Source of the DNA: Flavicella sediminum
GTDB lineage: Bacteria; Bacteroidota; Bacteroidia; Flavobacteriales; Flavobacteriaceae
Length of the DNA stretch: 64,000 nt
Assembly: GCF_006381105.1 (NCBI RefSeq)
Contig: NZ_VDET01000013.1
Span: forward strand, 94,137-158,136
Reading direction: 5' to 3'
The translations under genes were made by a program, and so were the position numbers. Of the stretch, positions 28,946 to 37,186 are shown one piece after another (within the stretch, counting starts at the first letter, position 1; each line of letters starts with the position of its first letter). The notes under the pieces are model-generated. The model did not search any database. It saw only the letters and a program-made list of their open reading frames with translations, and was not told the DNA's origin.

Positions 28946-30502
28946 ATGGTTAAACAACACACATTAATAATCGCGTTTTTTTTGTCGATGACAATTTTTG
29001 CGCAATCAGAAAAAAAGCCTAATATTATTTTTTTATTGACGGATGATCAGGCTTATAGAACTTTAGGAATTACCGGAAACGATCAGGTAGTCACACCAAA
29101 TTTAGACAAGCTTGGTAGTCAAGGACTTGTTTTTGACAGGCATTACAATACCACTGCTGTTTGTAAAGGGAGTCGCGCCTCTATCATGACAGGGATGTAT
29201 GAATACAAAACAGGTTGTAATTTTATGCATGGTTCTATGGGAGCAGAACAATGGTCTACCTCATACCCCGTACTCCTAAAAAACGCCGGATATAAAGTCG
29301 CCAATATTGGAAAATTTGGTTTTGGGGTGAGTAAGGTGAAAAATGTGGATCATAAAGGAAATGAAGGGGAAGGAGTTCAAAATGCTTTCGATTTGTATTT
29401 AACAAAAGGTGGGCAGTGCAATTACGCAACCGACAAAAATAAAGACATGGATGTTTATGCAGAAAAAGATCCGCACTTAACACAAGCATTGGCAACCGCG
29501 GCTTTAGAGTTTGCAAATGCTGCTAAAAACGAAAATGAACCTTTTTGTTTAACGGTCGGATTTAAATCGCCACACAAGCCGTTGATACCAGATACCCAGT
29601 TTGACCATGTTTATAAGAATACGGTTTGGAAAAAACCGATCAATTACGGACGGGAAGCAGGATTGCATTTAGCAGCACAATCACGTCAAGACAGGCAGTA
29701 TAAAAAATATTGGGAAGAAGCGTATAGCACAGATGAAAAATATCAAAAAACGCATCGATTGTACCACCAATTAATTCATGGAGTAGATGTCGCTGTTGGG
29801 AAAATTAGAGAAGGTTTAAAAACACTTGGAATAGCAGATAATACGATTATTATTTTTTCATCAGACAATGGTTATTTAATGGGAGCACATGGTCTTGGAG
29901 GAAAAGTATTGCCGTATGAAGAAGGTTCTAGAGCCCCCTTAATTATTTACGATCCTAGAATTCCAAAGAACAAAAAAATCCGTAGAACAGCATCACTAAG
30001 TGGAAATATAGATATCGCTCCTACCATTCTTTCGTATGCAAATATTGGTATTCCTGAGGTTTACGATGGAAAAAGCTTGTTGTCTATTGTAAAAGATGAA
30101 AAAAAGAAAGTACGAAATGTTTTGCCGGTTATTCAGGTTTTTGGAAAGGAAGCTACCAGATGTTTTTCTATGATTGATGGAGAATACAAATATATTTACT
30201 GGTATTTCAAAAGTGAAAAAGAGAATCTGTATCCTACGGAAGAATTATTTCATTTGACTACAGACCCAATGGAAATGAAAAATTTAGCAAGCAATAAAAG
30301 CTATAAAAAAGTATTGAAAAAAATGCGCAAATTCTATGATGATGAGGTAAAGAATTGGGGAGCTCATAGTATTTCTTACAATGGTTATTTAGAATATGGA
30401 ACACTTTTTAATAGAGCTATAAGTTGGGATAAAAAAGCAGTACTTATAAAAGAAAAAGATGCAAAATTGACACCGTATAAAACGCCCTCTAAAAAGAAAT
30501 AA
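28946..30502 (+). CDS. S1-family sulfatase with atypical CKGSR motif
   Basis: A 518-residue secreted sulfatase with a signal peptide ending at about residue 20 (TIFAQ). The fold motifs are present: TDDQAYRT, NIGKFGFG in place of the usual GKWH, and FSSDNGYLMGAHGLGGK. The formylglycine motif reads C73-K-G-S-R, with Gly where nearly all sulfatases have Pro or Ala. Ser and Arg are kept, so maturation may still occur. It lies 9 bp after the previous gene and 3 bp before the sulfatase remnant. I do not know its subfamily. Confidence 0.88.
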   Translation: MVKQHTLIIAFFLSMTIFAQSEKKPNIIFLLTDDQAYRTLGITGNDQVVTPNLDKLGSQGLVFDRHYNTTAVCKGSRASIMTGMYEYKTGCNFMHGSMGAEQWSTSYPVLLKNAGYKVANIGKFGFGVSKVKNVDHKGNEGEGVQNAFDLYLTKGGQCNYATDKNKDMDVYAEKDPHLTQALATAALEFANAAKNENEPFCLTVGFKSPHKPLIPDTQFDHVYKNTVWKKPINYGREAGLHLAAQSRQDRQYKKYWEEAYSTDEKYQKTHRLYHQLIHGVDVAVGKIREGLKTLGIADNTIIIFSSDNGYLMGAHGLGGKVLPYEEGSRAPLIIYDPRIPKNKKIRRTASLSGNIDIAPTILSYANIGIPEVYDGKSLLSIVKDEKKKVRNVLPVIQVFGKEATRCFSMIDGEYKYIYWYFKSEKENLYPTEELFHLTTDPMEMKNLASNKSYKKVLKKMRKFYDDEVKNWGAHSISYNGYLEYGTLFNRAISWDKKAVLIKEKDAKLTPYKTPSKKK

Positions 30503-30505
30503 AGG

Positions 30506-30727
30506 ATGAATCATAAGCCTATCGTTTTCTTTGTAGTTGTTTTGTTATCCATGGCGCAACTGATTTCTCAAAATTTAGGAAAATCAAAACCTAATATTTT
30601 ATTTATCATGTCAGACGACCATACCTCACAAGCTGTTGGGGTTTATGGAAGTAGGTTGGCTAAATTTGATCGGACTTTAAATATTGATAGAATAGGTAAA
30701 GAAGAATTAAAAACTATAAAAATATGA
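30506..30727 (+). pseudogene. Truncated sulfatase (N-terminal remnant)
   Basis: A 73-codon frame with a signal peptide and an intact sulfatase N-terminus (KPNILFIMSDDHTSQAVGVY), then an abrupt stop after an NIDRIGKEE segment. The formylglycine motif and about 400 residues that should follow are absent. No sulfatase sequence follows in another frame, so a large internal or 3' deletion is likely. The SDDHTSQAVG pattern is typical of glucosamine-6-sulfatase-like (S1_11-type) enzymes. Its stop overlaps the start of the next gene in an ATGA, so translation of the remnant could still feed ribosomes into that gene. Confidence 0.8.
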
Positions 30728-32556
30728 CTACAAAATTTTCAAAATTAATAATGATCAATTTTATAGCCTTTGGGCTCATAGCTTGTTCTAGCTCTAAGTT
30801 GTCTAAAGCGAGTGCTGATCATTCAGTTGATTTTACATTACAAAATGATTATCCAATTGGTAAGAGTGTTAGCGAAAGTCAAAATTGGATTTCATTGAAT
30901 GCGAATGAAGTATTTAAGAGTACTGAAAAAGGGATGCTAGTTTTACCCGGAAAAGAGGCTGCCTTTAGTTCAATACAATATCGCAATCCGATGGTTGCTC
31001 CAAAAGTTGGAGAGGCCATTACTGCGTCTATTGATTTTACATATGACCAAATGAAAAAAAGAACCGAAAAAGAAGTGATTCGTGTTGGTTTTAGCAATGG
31101 TTCTAGTAATTTAATGGCAACATTTAATCGTAAAGGTTGGGGAGATTATCATTCTATAGGAATGGAAGATTATGTGGTTGGTATTGTTTTTCATACTTCC
31201 GAAATTGGATTTAAAAACAATGCAGCTTTAGGAACCAGTAATCCACTTCAACTGTCCATAACATTGACACGTGCTAAAGGTGATTTATGGAATATGGTTG
31301 TTCTTCTTAAAAATCTTACACCAACTTCTAATTGGAGTAAAAGATGGGAAAAGAACGGTTTAAGTTTTCCTTCAGGAAACACAGATAAATTATTTGGAGT
31401 TATTCAAGCTGGTGCATCTGATGCTGATGCAGGTATTGCCAATCGTTTGGTGACTCGCTTCGATTTAAATACAAAAAAAGCGCCACCTGCCATAGCAAAA
31501 ACATGGAACGGAGTTGATTTTAAAAAATACATCCTTCCTATGAAACCGCAAGGGCCATTGGTAAGTGAAGGAATTTGGGGAAAGGATATTTTACCTCGTG
31601 ATCCAAAAAATGGATTGGAAGATGCAAGCATGGAAAACTGGTGTTATTGGGATGGAAGTATCGTCAAAGACGATGTCGGTAAATATCATATGTATGCAAG
31701 TCGTTGGACACAAGAGCAACCGCATGGAAATGGTTGGAAAGAACATTCTAAAGGAATACATGCCGTTAGTGACAATGTAATGGGACCTTATAAAGATTTG
31801 GGCTTAACCTGGCCACAATGGAAAGAAGGACTAGGACACAATGTTATTGGCCTACGTATGTTTGACGGACGTTATGCAATGGTTACTAGTGACAGAACTC
31901 GTGGAGAAGTTTTTGTTTCTGATCATCCAAATGGACCGTTTAAATTATTAGGAGAAATTCAAGTGGATTCCAATGGCTTTAATCCAGGATTGGCGCGTTA
32001 CCAAAGCGGCGATTCTAAAGGGAATATGTCTAATGTGATGATTATTCCTAGAGAAGATGGCCGTTACATGATTGTTGCACGTTCAACTGCAATTATGATC
32101 AGTGATAATGGAATTCTAGGGCCCTATAAAATTATGTCCGATAGAATTTATGCAGATATGCCAGAAATTCCACAAACACGTATGGAAGATCCAACGGCTT
32201 GGTATAGTGGAGGAATGTACCATATGCTTGTAAATCATTGGCCAGGGAAAACAACCTATCATTTTTCTTCTAAAGATGGAATTAAGGACTGGAAGTACCG
32301 CAGTATTGCTTACCGAAAAGATGAATCTATATTTCGATATACCGATGGTACAGTTGACGAATGGTATATTGTGCAACGCCCAACAGCATACACAGAAAAT
32401 GGGCATATTACGCATTTTAATTTTTCGGTTATAGACGTAACGAAAGGAGCTGATAGAGGAAATGACAAACATGGTAGTAAAATTATTGTAGTTCCTTTTG
32501 ATGGAGAAGCTTTTGATAAGGACATGCAAGCCATTATTGCTGCTGAAAAGAAATAA
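30724..32556 (+). CDS. Two-domain protein: beta-sandwich plus predicted GH43-like propeller, lipoprotein
   Basis: A 610-residue lipoprotein with lipobox Cys21 (LIACS). Residues of about 35-250 form a beta-rich domain that could be a lectin-like binding module. Residues of about 260-600 look like a five-bladed propeller: YWDGSIVKDDVGKYHMYASR, HNVIGLRMFDGRYAM and EDPTAWYSGGMYHMLVNHW. The propeller is related to the one at 60915 (same WxGxIxKxDxGK and EDPxxW motifs). Acidic residues in these motifs suit a glycosidase, but no CAZy family can be fixed. It overlaps the sulfatase remnant by 4 bp and is the last gene of the operon. Confidence 0.65.
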   Translation: MTTKFSKLIMINFIAFGLIACSSSKLSKASADHSVDFTLQNDYPIGKSVSESQNWISLNANEVFKSTEKGMLVLPGKEAAFSSIQYRNPMVAPKVGEAITASIDFTYDQMKKRTEKEVIRVGFSNGSSNLMATFNRKGWGDYHSIGMEDYVVGIVFHTSEIGFKNNAALGTSNPLQLSITLTRAKGDLWNMVVLLKNLTPTSNWSKRWEKNGLSFPSGNTDKLFGVIQAGASDADAGIANRLVTRFDLNTKKAPPAIAKTWNGVDFKKYILPMKPQGPLVSEGIWGKDILPRDPKNGLEDASMENWCYWDGSIVKDDVGKYHMYASRWTQEQPHGNGWKEHSKGIHAVSDNVMGPYKDLGLTWPQWKEGLGHNVIGLRMFDGRYAMVTSDRTRGEVFVSDHPNGPFKLLGEIQVDSNGFNPGLARYQSGDSKGNMSNVMIIPREDGRYMIVARSTAIMISDNGILGPYKIMSDRIYADMPEIPQTRMEDPTAWYSGGMYHMLVNHWPGKTTYHFSSKDGIKDWKYRSIAYRKDESIFRYTDGTVDEWYIVQRPTAYTENGHITHFNFSVIDVTKGADRGNDKHGSKIIVVPFDGEAFDKDMQAIIAAEKK

Positions 32557-32576
32557 TATTTATTTATAACCGCGAC

Positions 32577-32608
32577 ATAGGAGAGAGTTGTACTTTCTCC
32601 TATTTTTT
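32577..32608 (+). terminator. Rho-independent terminator at the end of enzyme operon 1
   Basis: An 8-bp perfect stem ATAGGAGA (32577-32584) with TCTCCTAT (32596-32603), an 11-nt loop and a T-run. It suggests the gene at 32670 has its own promoter. TAGTTTCG at 32635-32642 is a weak candidate for that; it lacks the shared operator. Confidence 0.75.
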
Positions 32609-32669
32609 GATGAGGTATTTAGTAAAATGAACGTTAGTTTCGAATTGTTAGGTTAAAAAACATAAAAAA

Positions 32670-34640
32670 ATGAAATCAAAAAGTATTCTAATCTTGTTTT
32701 TGTTAGTCTCAATAAATTTTTTGTGGGCTAATGAATTTTTTGTCTCAACCCAAGGATCAAATCAAAATTCGGGAACAAAAGAGTTTCCTTTTCGTACCAT
32801 TCAAAAAGCCGCCAATAGTGCAATTTCAGGCGATACAATAACGGTAAGAGAAGGTACTTATCGTGAATGGGTTTCACCGGCTCATGGAGGCTATCATAAA
32901 TCGAAACCAATTGTCTATCGCGCTGCTAAGGGAGAAAAGGTTCATATAAAAGGATCGGAAATAGTAAAGAATTGGAAAAAGTATAAGAAAAATGTTTGGA
33001 AAACTAGCGTTGACAATTCTGTATTTGGTGACTTTAATCCTTTTGCCACGTTTGTAGCAGGAGATTGGTTATTGACTGCTAATAAGTTCCATTTAGGAGA
33101 GGTATATCTTAATGAAAAATCTTTATACGAAACAGGTGGATTGGATCAATTAGAAAACCCTGTGGCACATAAAAAAGCCCAAGATAAAGCAGCGGCAAAG
33201 TTGCAATGGTTTGCAGAGGTAAAGGATAAGGTAACCATTATTTATGCAAATTTTGGTAAAGGAGTAAATCCCAATAAACATCTTACAGAAATTAATGTAC
33301 GTCCTACGTGTTTTTTTCCAAAGAAAACAGGGGTCAATTATATTACAGTACAAGGATTTTATATCTCTCAAGCAGCAACCCAATGGGCTCCACCAACGGC
33401 AGAGCAGATTGGTGCCATTGGCCCACATTGGAGCAAAGGGTGGGTTATTGAAAACAATAACATTAGAAACTCTAAATGTACTGGAATTAGTATAGGAAAA
33501 GAATTTGCATCGGGCGACAATGAATTTTCGAAAAGAAAGAATTTGAGAGGATTTCATCGCGAAATAGAAACCGTATTCAAAGCAATAGATTTAGGTTGGA
33601 GCAAGGAAAATATAGGATCTCATACAATTCATAATAATACTATTTATGAATGTGGTCAAACAGGTATTTGCGGGCATATGGGAGCTGCCTTTAGCACGAT
33701 TACAAACAACAAAGTTTATGACATCAATTGTAAAAAAATGATGTTTGGTGCTGAGGTGGCTGGCATTAAGTTGCATGCTCCTATTGATGTATTAATCGCA
33801 CACAATTATGTGAGCAATACTTACAAAGCTATTTGGTTAGATTGGCAAGCGCAAGGAACTCGTGTTACAGGTAATTTATTTACTGACAATGAATGGCAAG
33901 ATGTATTCGTAGAAGTATCTCATGGTCCTACACTTATTGATAACAACATCATGCTTTCTCATAATTCATTAACTATAGGGGCACACGGAGTGGCTGCTGT
34001 ACATAATTTATTTGGAGGTACCATTCGAACTTTACAAATTACGCATAGATATACGCCATATCATTATGCACATTCAACAAAATTAAAAGGAGTTGCAGCC
34101 ATTGGAGGTGGAGATCATCGTTTTTATAACAATTTATTTGTTTCCAATGAAAATTTAACTAAAGGTTTGGATGCTTATGGTTTGGATGCTTTCAATGATT
34201 ATCCTGTTTATTACGAAGGTGTTTTTGATACTTATACAGGAAAAACAGCTGAGGGAAAAAAAGTAACATGGTTTAATTATCCTGTTTATATGGGACAAAA
34301 TATATACTTCAACAAAGCCATACCCTATAAAAATGAGACCGGAAGTGTGCTTACAAAGCAACAGGCTAAGGTTTATTTAGAAAGAAATAAGGGAATTGTT
34401 AATTTGCATTTGGATATAGCAACTGCGCAATTGAAAAAAATGAAAACACAGTTTGTTAGCACAGAAAAACTTGGATTAACAAGTATTTCAGAAGCAAGCT
34501 ATGAAAATCCTGATGGCAGTCCGATCCTTATCAATACAGATTTTTTCGGGAAGATACGAACAGGACAAACACCCATAGCAGGGCCTTTTAATGAAATACA
34601 AGAAAAATCAATGAAGCTATTCGATTTAAATTCGTTTTAA
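32670..34640 (+). CDS. GH120-like right-handed beta-helix glycosidase
   Basis: A 656-residue secreted protein with a signal peptide of about 20 residues. The N-terminus (FFVSTQGSNQNSGT, then FPFRTIQKAA and DTITVREGTYREWVSPAHGG) and length match GH120 enzymes, known as beta-xylosidases with a beta-helix. As I recall, the catalytic pair in the characterised enzyme is Asp382/Glu405. Here Asp391 in WLDWQ and Glu415 in FVEVSHGP lie at nearly the same place and spacing. The family call is moderately sure, while xylosidase activity in this locus is not. It stands alone between two terminators and is the only unit without the shared operator. Confidence 0.65.
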   Translation: MKSKSILILFLLVSINFLWANEFFVSTQGSNQNSGTKEFPFRTIQKAANSAISGDTITVREGTYREWVSPAHGGYHKSKPIVYRAAKGEKVHIKGSEIVKNWKKYKKNVWKTSVDNSVFGDFNPFATFVAGDWLLTANKFHLGEVYLNEKSLYETGGLDQLENPVAHKKAQDKAAAKLQWFAEVKDKVTIIYANFGKGVNPNKHLTEINVRPTCFFPKKTGVNYITVQGFYISQAATQWAPPTAEQIGAIGPHWSKGWVIENNNIRNSKCTGISIGKEFASGDNEFSKRKNLRGFHREIETVFKAIDLGWSKENIGSHTIHNNTIYECGQTGICGHMGAAFSTITNNKVYDINCKKMMFGAEVAGIKLHAPIDVLIAHNYVSNTYKAIWLDWQAQGTRVTGNLFTDNEWQDVFVEVSHGPTLIDNNIMLSHNSLTIGAHGVAAVHNLFGGTIRTLQITHRYTPYHYAHSTKLKGVAAIGGGDHRFYNNLFVSNENLTKGLDAYGLDAFNDYPVYYEGVFDTYTGKTAEGKKVTWFNYPVYMGQNIYFNKAIPYKNETGSVLTKQQAKVYLERNKGIVNLHLDIATAQLKKMKTQFVSTEKLGLTSISEASYENPDGSPILINTDFFGKIRTGQTPIAGPFNEIQEKSMKLFDLNSF

Positions 34641-34690
34641 AAATTTTTCGAAAAATAAAAAAGGAGCATAGCATTAAAGTGGCTTATGAC

Positions 34691-34732
34691 AAAACAGGAT
34701 TAAAATAGTTGCTATTTAAATCCTGTTTTTTT
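34691..34732 (+). terminator. Rho-independent terminator after the GH120-like gene
   Basis: An 18-bp stem (34691-34708 with 34712-34729) with one mismatch and a TTG loop, ending in a T-run to 34732. It is nearly symmetrical and could work in both directions. Confidence 0.85.
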
Positions 34733-34741
34733 GATCAAAAT

Positions 34742-34803
34742 ACCCCTGAGAACAATTATTGGTAGCCTAAGCACTTTGCTTAAAAGAGAGCCTACTAACT
34801 TGC
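34742..34803 (+). promoter_or_regulatory. Promoter 4: operator and -7 box upstream of the GH3 gene
   Basis: Half-site 1 ACCCCTGAGAACA (34742-34754). Half-site 2 at 34763-34775 keeps the AC at the right place but has A instead of C at its second position. The -7 box TAACTTGC (34796-34803) starts 54 bp after half-site 1. It is weaker than promoters 1-3 but has the same geometry. Confidence 0.5.
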
Positions 34804-34850
34804 TTGAAATTTCGAGCACGATTAAATTATAAATTAACAAAGTAAATAGG

Positions 34851-37100
34851 ATGAAAATAAGAAGCTTAAGCAAGTCTATAACGAATGTAGCATTTCTATG
34901 CAGTATCGTTTTGTTTTTTGGTTGTCGTCAAATAAACGGACAAAATAAGTATAAAAATGCTAAAGAAACTCCGGAAGTTAGAGCAAAGGATTTGATGTCT
35001 AAAATGACCTTGGAAGAAAAAGTGGCGCAATTAAGTGGATTGGGAAATAGCCATGGTGTTTTTGGTGATGTCAAAGCTGGAATTTTTGGAACAAAAGGAA
35101 ATGAACGTTTAGGAATTCCAACTTTAGTAATGGGGCATGGAATTACAGGAGTTCGATCTGGTCGTGATGTAGCTGTAAAATCTACCTATATGTTAGCGCC
35201 AATTGGAGCTGCCGCTACTTGGGATACCGATTTGTATGCTAGAGCAAGTGTGGCTATTGCCAAAGAAATGGTGGCATTGGGGCAAAATTTAAACTTAGGA
35301 ACTACCTTGAATATTATTCGTCATCCCTTAGGAGGAAGGGGATGGGAGTGTTTTTCTGAAGATCCTTATTTAACGGCTAGAATGGGGGTAGAACATGTAA
35401 AAGCAATGCAAGCAAATGGCGTAATTAGTGGTCCTAAACATTTTGTGGCAAACAATCAAGAATTGCACAGACACGATATTAACAATGAATTAGAAGAGCG
35501 TGCTTTGCGCGAAATTTATTTACCTGCTTTTAAAACAGCTGTGGTAGAAGGTGGGGCCTTGAATATTATGGCGGCATACAATCGGGTAAATGGGACGTTT
35601 ATGTGTGAAAATAAATGGCTTTTAACAGATGTTTTAAGAGATGAATGGGGATTTAAAGGTTTTGTTTTATCAGATTTTGGAAAAGGAGTTCAGTCAACAG
35701 TTCCAACTGCACTTTCAGGAATGAACATCGAAATGAGTTCGGCAAAATGGTATGGAGCTAAGTTAGTTGCTGCTGTAAATAATGGAGAAATTAAGGAAGC
35801 CGTTGTAGATGGTTTGGTTTACGACAAACTTTTTACCATGTTTAAAATGGGCTTGTTCGATCATAAATGGAAAGAAAACAAGGAAGTGGTGCACAGCCAA
35901 GCGCATCAAGATTTGGCATTGGAAGTGGCTCGTAAATCAGGTATTCTTTTAAAAAACAAAAACAATGTATTGCCTTTAGCCTTAGAAAAAGGAAAAAAAC
36001 TTGCTGTAATTGGTCCAAACGGAAAACGTTATGTAGGCGGTGTTTATTCAGAATTCCTCCAAGGAGGAGGAAGTGGAGGTTGTTATTATTTTGAAGATGC
36101 AGTAAAAAATCCTGTAGATGAAATCGCAAAACTAGCGAAAGGAATGCAGGTTAGTTATGCTCGTGGCGCTCATATAGAATTAAAAAAGAAGCAAAAGAAA
36201 ATTGAAGCAAAAACATTGATTCCAGATGCACAGGATTTAGCGGATTTGAAAAAGAATGACAAGCAATTGATAGATGAAGCAGTTGTTTTGGCAAAAAAGT
36301 CAGATCAGGTAATTTTAATTGTTGGAATTACGGGTAGCCAAGAGTCTGAAGGCCGTGATCGTAAATCGACAAGATTGCCAGCAAATCAGGAACGACTTAT
36401 TAAAGAAGTAACAAAAGTCAACAAAAATGTTGTGGTGGTCATGGTTGGTGGATCTTATTTTGATGCGTCACCTTGGATTGATAAAGTTGATGGAGTTGTT
36501 AATTATTTTTATTGTGGAGAAAAAATCGGTCAAGCTATGGCAGAGGTATTATTTGGAAAAGTAAATCCAAGTGGAAAACTACCAATTTCTTATCCTAAGT
36601 CTGATTCTCAATATCCTAAAGGAAGCATATTTAAAGGAGGAAAGTATTCTGATAAAAAAATCAGCAATGTATATGCTGAAGGAATTTTTGTGGGGTACCG
36701 ATATTTCGATAAAGAGAAAGAAGAAATGCGTTTTCCTTTTGGTTACGGACTAAGTTATACTTCTTTTGAGTATAGCAAATTAAAAGTAAAAAAAGGAAAA
36801 GTAGTTGAAGTTAGTTTTACCCTAAAAAACACTGGGAAAATGGATGGAGACGAAGTTGCCCAACTATATATTCACGACAAAGAAAGTTCTGTTCCTCGTC
36901 CGATTAGAGAATTGAAAGGATTTAAAAGAGTGTCTTTAAAATCTGGAGAATCAAAAGAAGTTCGTTTTGAATTAAATGATGACGCTTTTGCTTTTTGGAG
37001 TCCAACTAAAAAGGATTGGACTGTAGAGTTAGGAGAATTTGATATAGAAGTAGGAGCTAATTCAAGAGATATAAAATTGACTGAAACAATAAAGAAATAA
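34851..37100 (+). CDS. GH3-family glycosidase, lipoprotein
   Basis: A 749-residue enzyme with a lipobox ending at Cys25 (LFFGC). The order of domains is standard: GH3 N-terminal TIM barrel (about 40-340) with LRDEWGFKGFVLSDFG, where Asp275 is the expected nucleophile; GH3 C-terminal alpha/beta domain (about 370-620); and a fibronectin-III-like domain at the end (GDEVAQLYIHD, RPIRELKGFKRV). The GGRGWECFSEDPYL segment binds substrate. GH3 members cleave beta-glucosides, xylosides or other beta-glycosides; here a terminal beta-galactose or xylose is possible. An 86-bp gap with a hairpin precedes the next gene. Confidence 0.93.
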   Translation: MKIRSLSKSITNVAFLCSIVLFFGCRQINGQNKYKNAKETPEVRAKDLMSKMTLEEKVAQLSGLGNSHGVFGDVKAGIFGTKGNERLGIPTLVMGHGITGVRSGRDVAVKSTYMLAPIGAAATWDTDLYARASVAIAKEMVALGQNLNLGTTLNIIRHPLGGRGWECFSEDPYLTARMGVEHVKAMQANGVISGPKHFVANNQELHRHDINNELEERALREIYLPAFKTAVVEGGALNIMAAYNRVNGTFMCENKWLLTDVLRDEWGFKGFVLSDFGKGVQSTVPTALSGMNIEMSSAKWYGAKLVAAVNNGEIKEAVVDGLVYDKLFTMFKMGLFDHKWKENKEVVHSQAHQDLALEVARKSGILLKNKNNVLPLALEKGKKLAVIGPNGKRYVGGVYSEFLQGGGSGGCYYFEDAVKNPVDEIAKLAKGMQVSYARGAHIELKKKQKKIEAKTLIPDAQDLADLKKNDKQLIDEAVVLAKKSDQVILIVGITGSQESEGRDRKSTRLPANQERLIKEVTKVNKNVVVVMVGGSYFDASPWIDKVDGVVNYFYCGEKIGQAMAEVLFGKVNPSGKLPISYPKSDSQYPKGSIFKGGKYSDKKISNVYAEGIFVGYRYFDKEKEEMRFPFGYGLSYTSFEYSKLKVKKGKVVEVSFTLKNTGKMDGDEVAQLYIHDKESSVPRPIRELKGFKRVSLKSGESKEVRFELNDDAFAFWSPTKKDWTVELGEFDIEVGANSRDIKLTETIKK

Positions 37101-37136
37101 AGTGATTTATAGCTCTTTAGAACGTTGAATTTAAAT

Positions 37137-37175
37137 CCATACAGAATGCTCAGTAGAAGTTTTGTATGGGTTTTT
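37137..37175 (+). terminator. Terminator-like hairpin between the GH3 gene and the next gene
   Basis: A 10-bp stem (37137-37146 with 37160-37169) with one G:U pair, a 13-nt loop and five Ts. It ends only 12 bp before the next ATG, so it may act as a partial terminator that lowers expression of the downstream gene. No separate promoter is evident. Confidence 0.5.
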
Positions 37176-37186
37176 AATTAAATAAA

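Noticed and set aside
37137-37175. Complete operon end between the GH3 gene and the nucleoside-hydrolase-like fusion
   Set aside because: The hairpin is followed by only five Ts and lies 12 bp before the next ATG with no new promoter, so partial read-through is more likely than a full stop.
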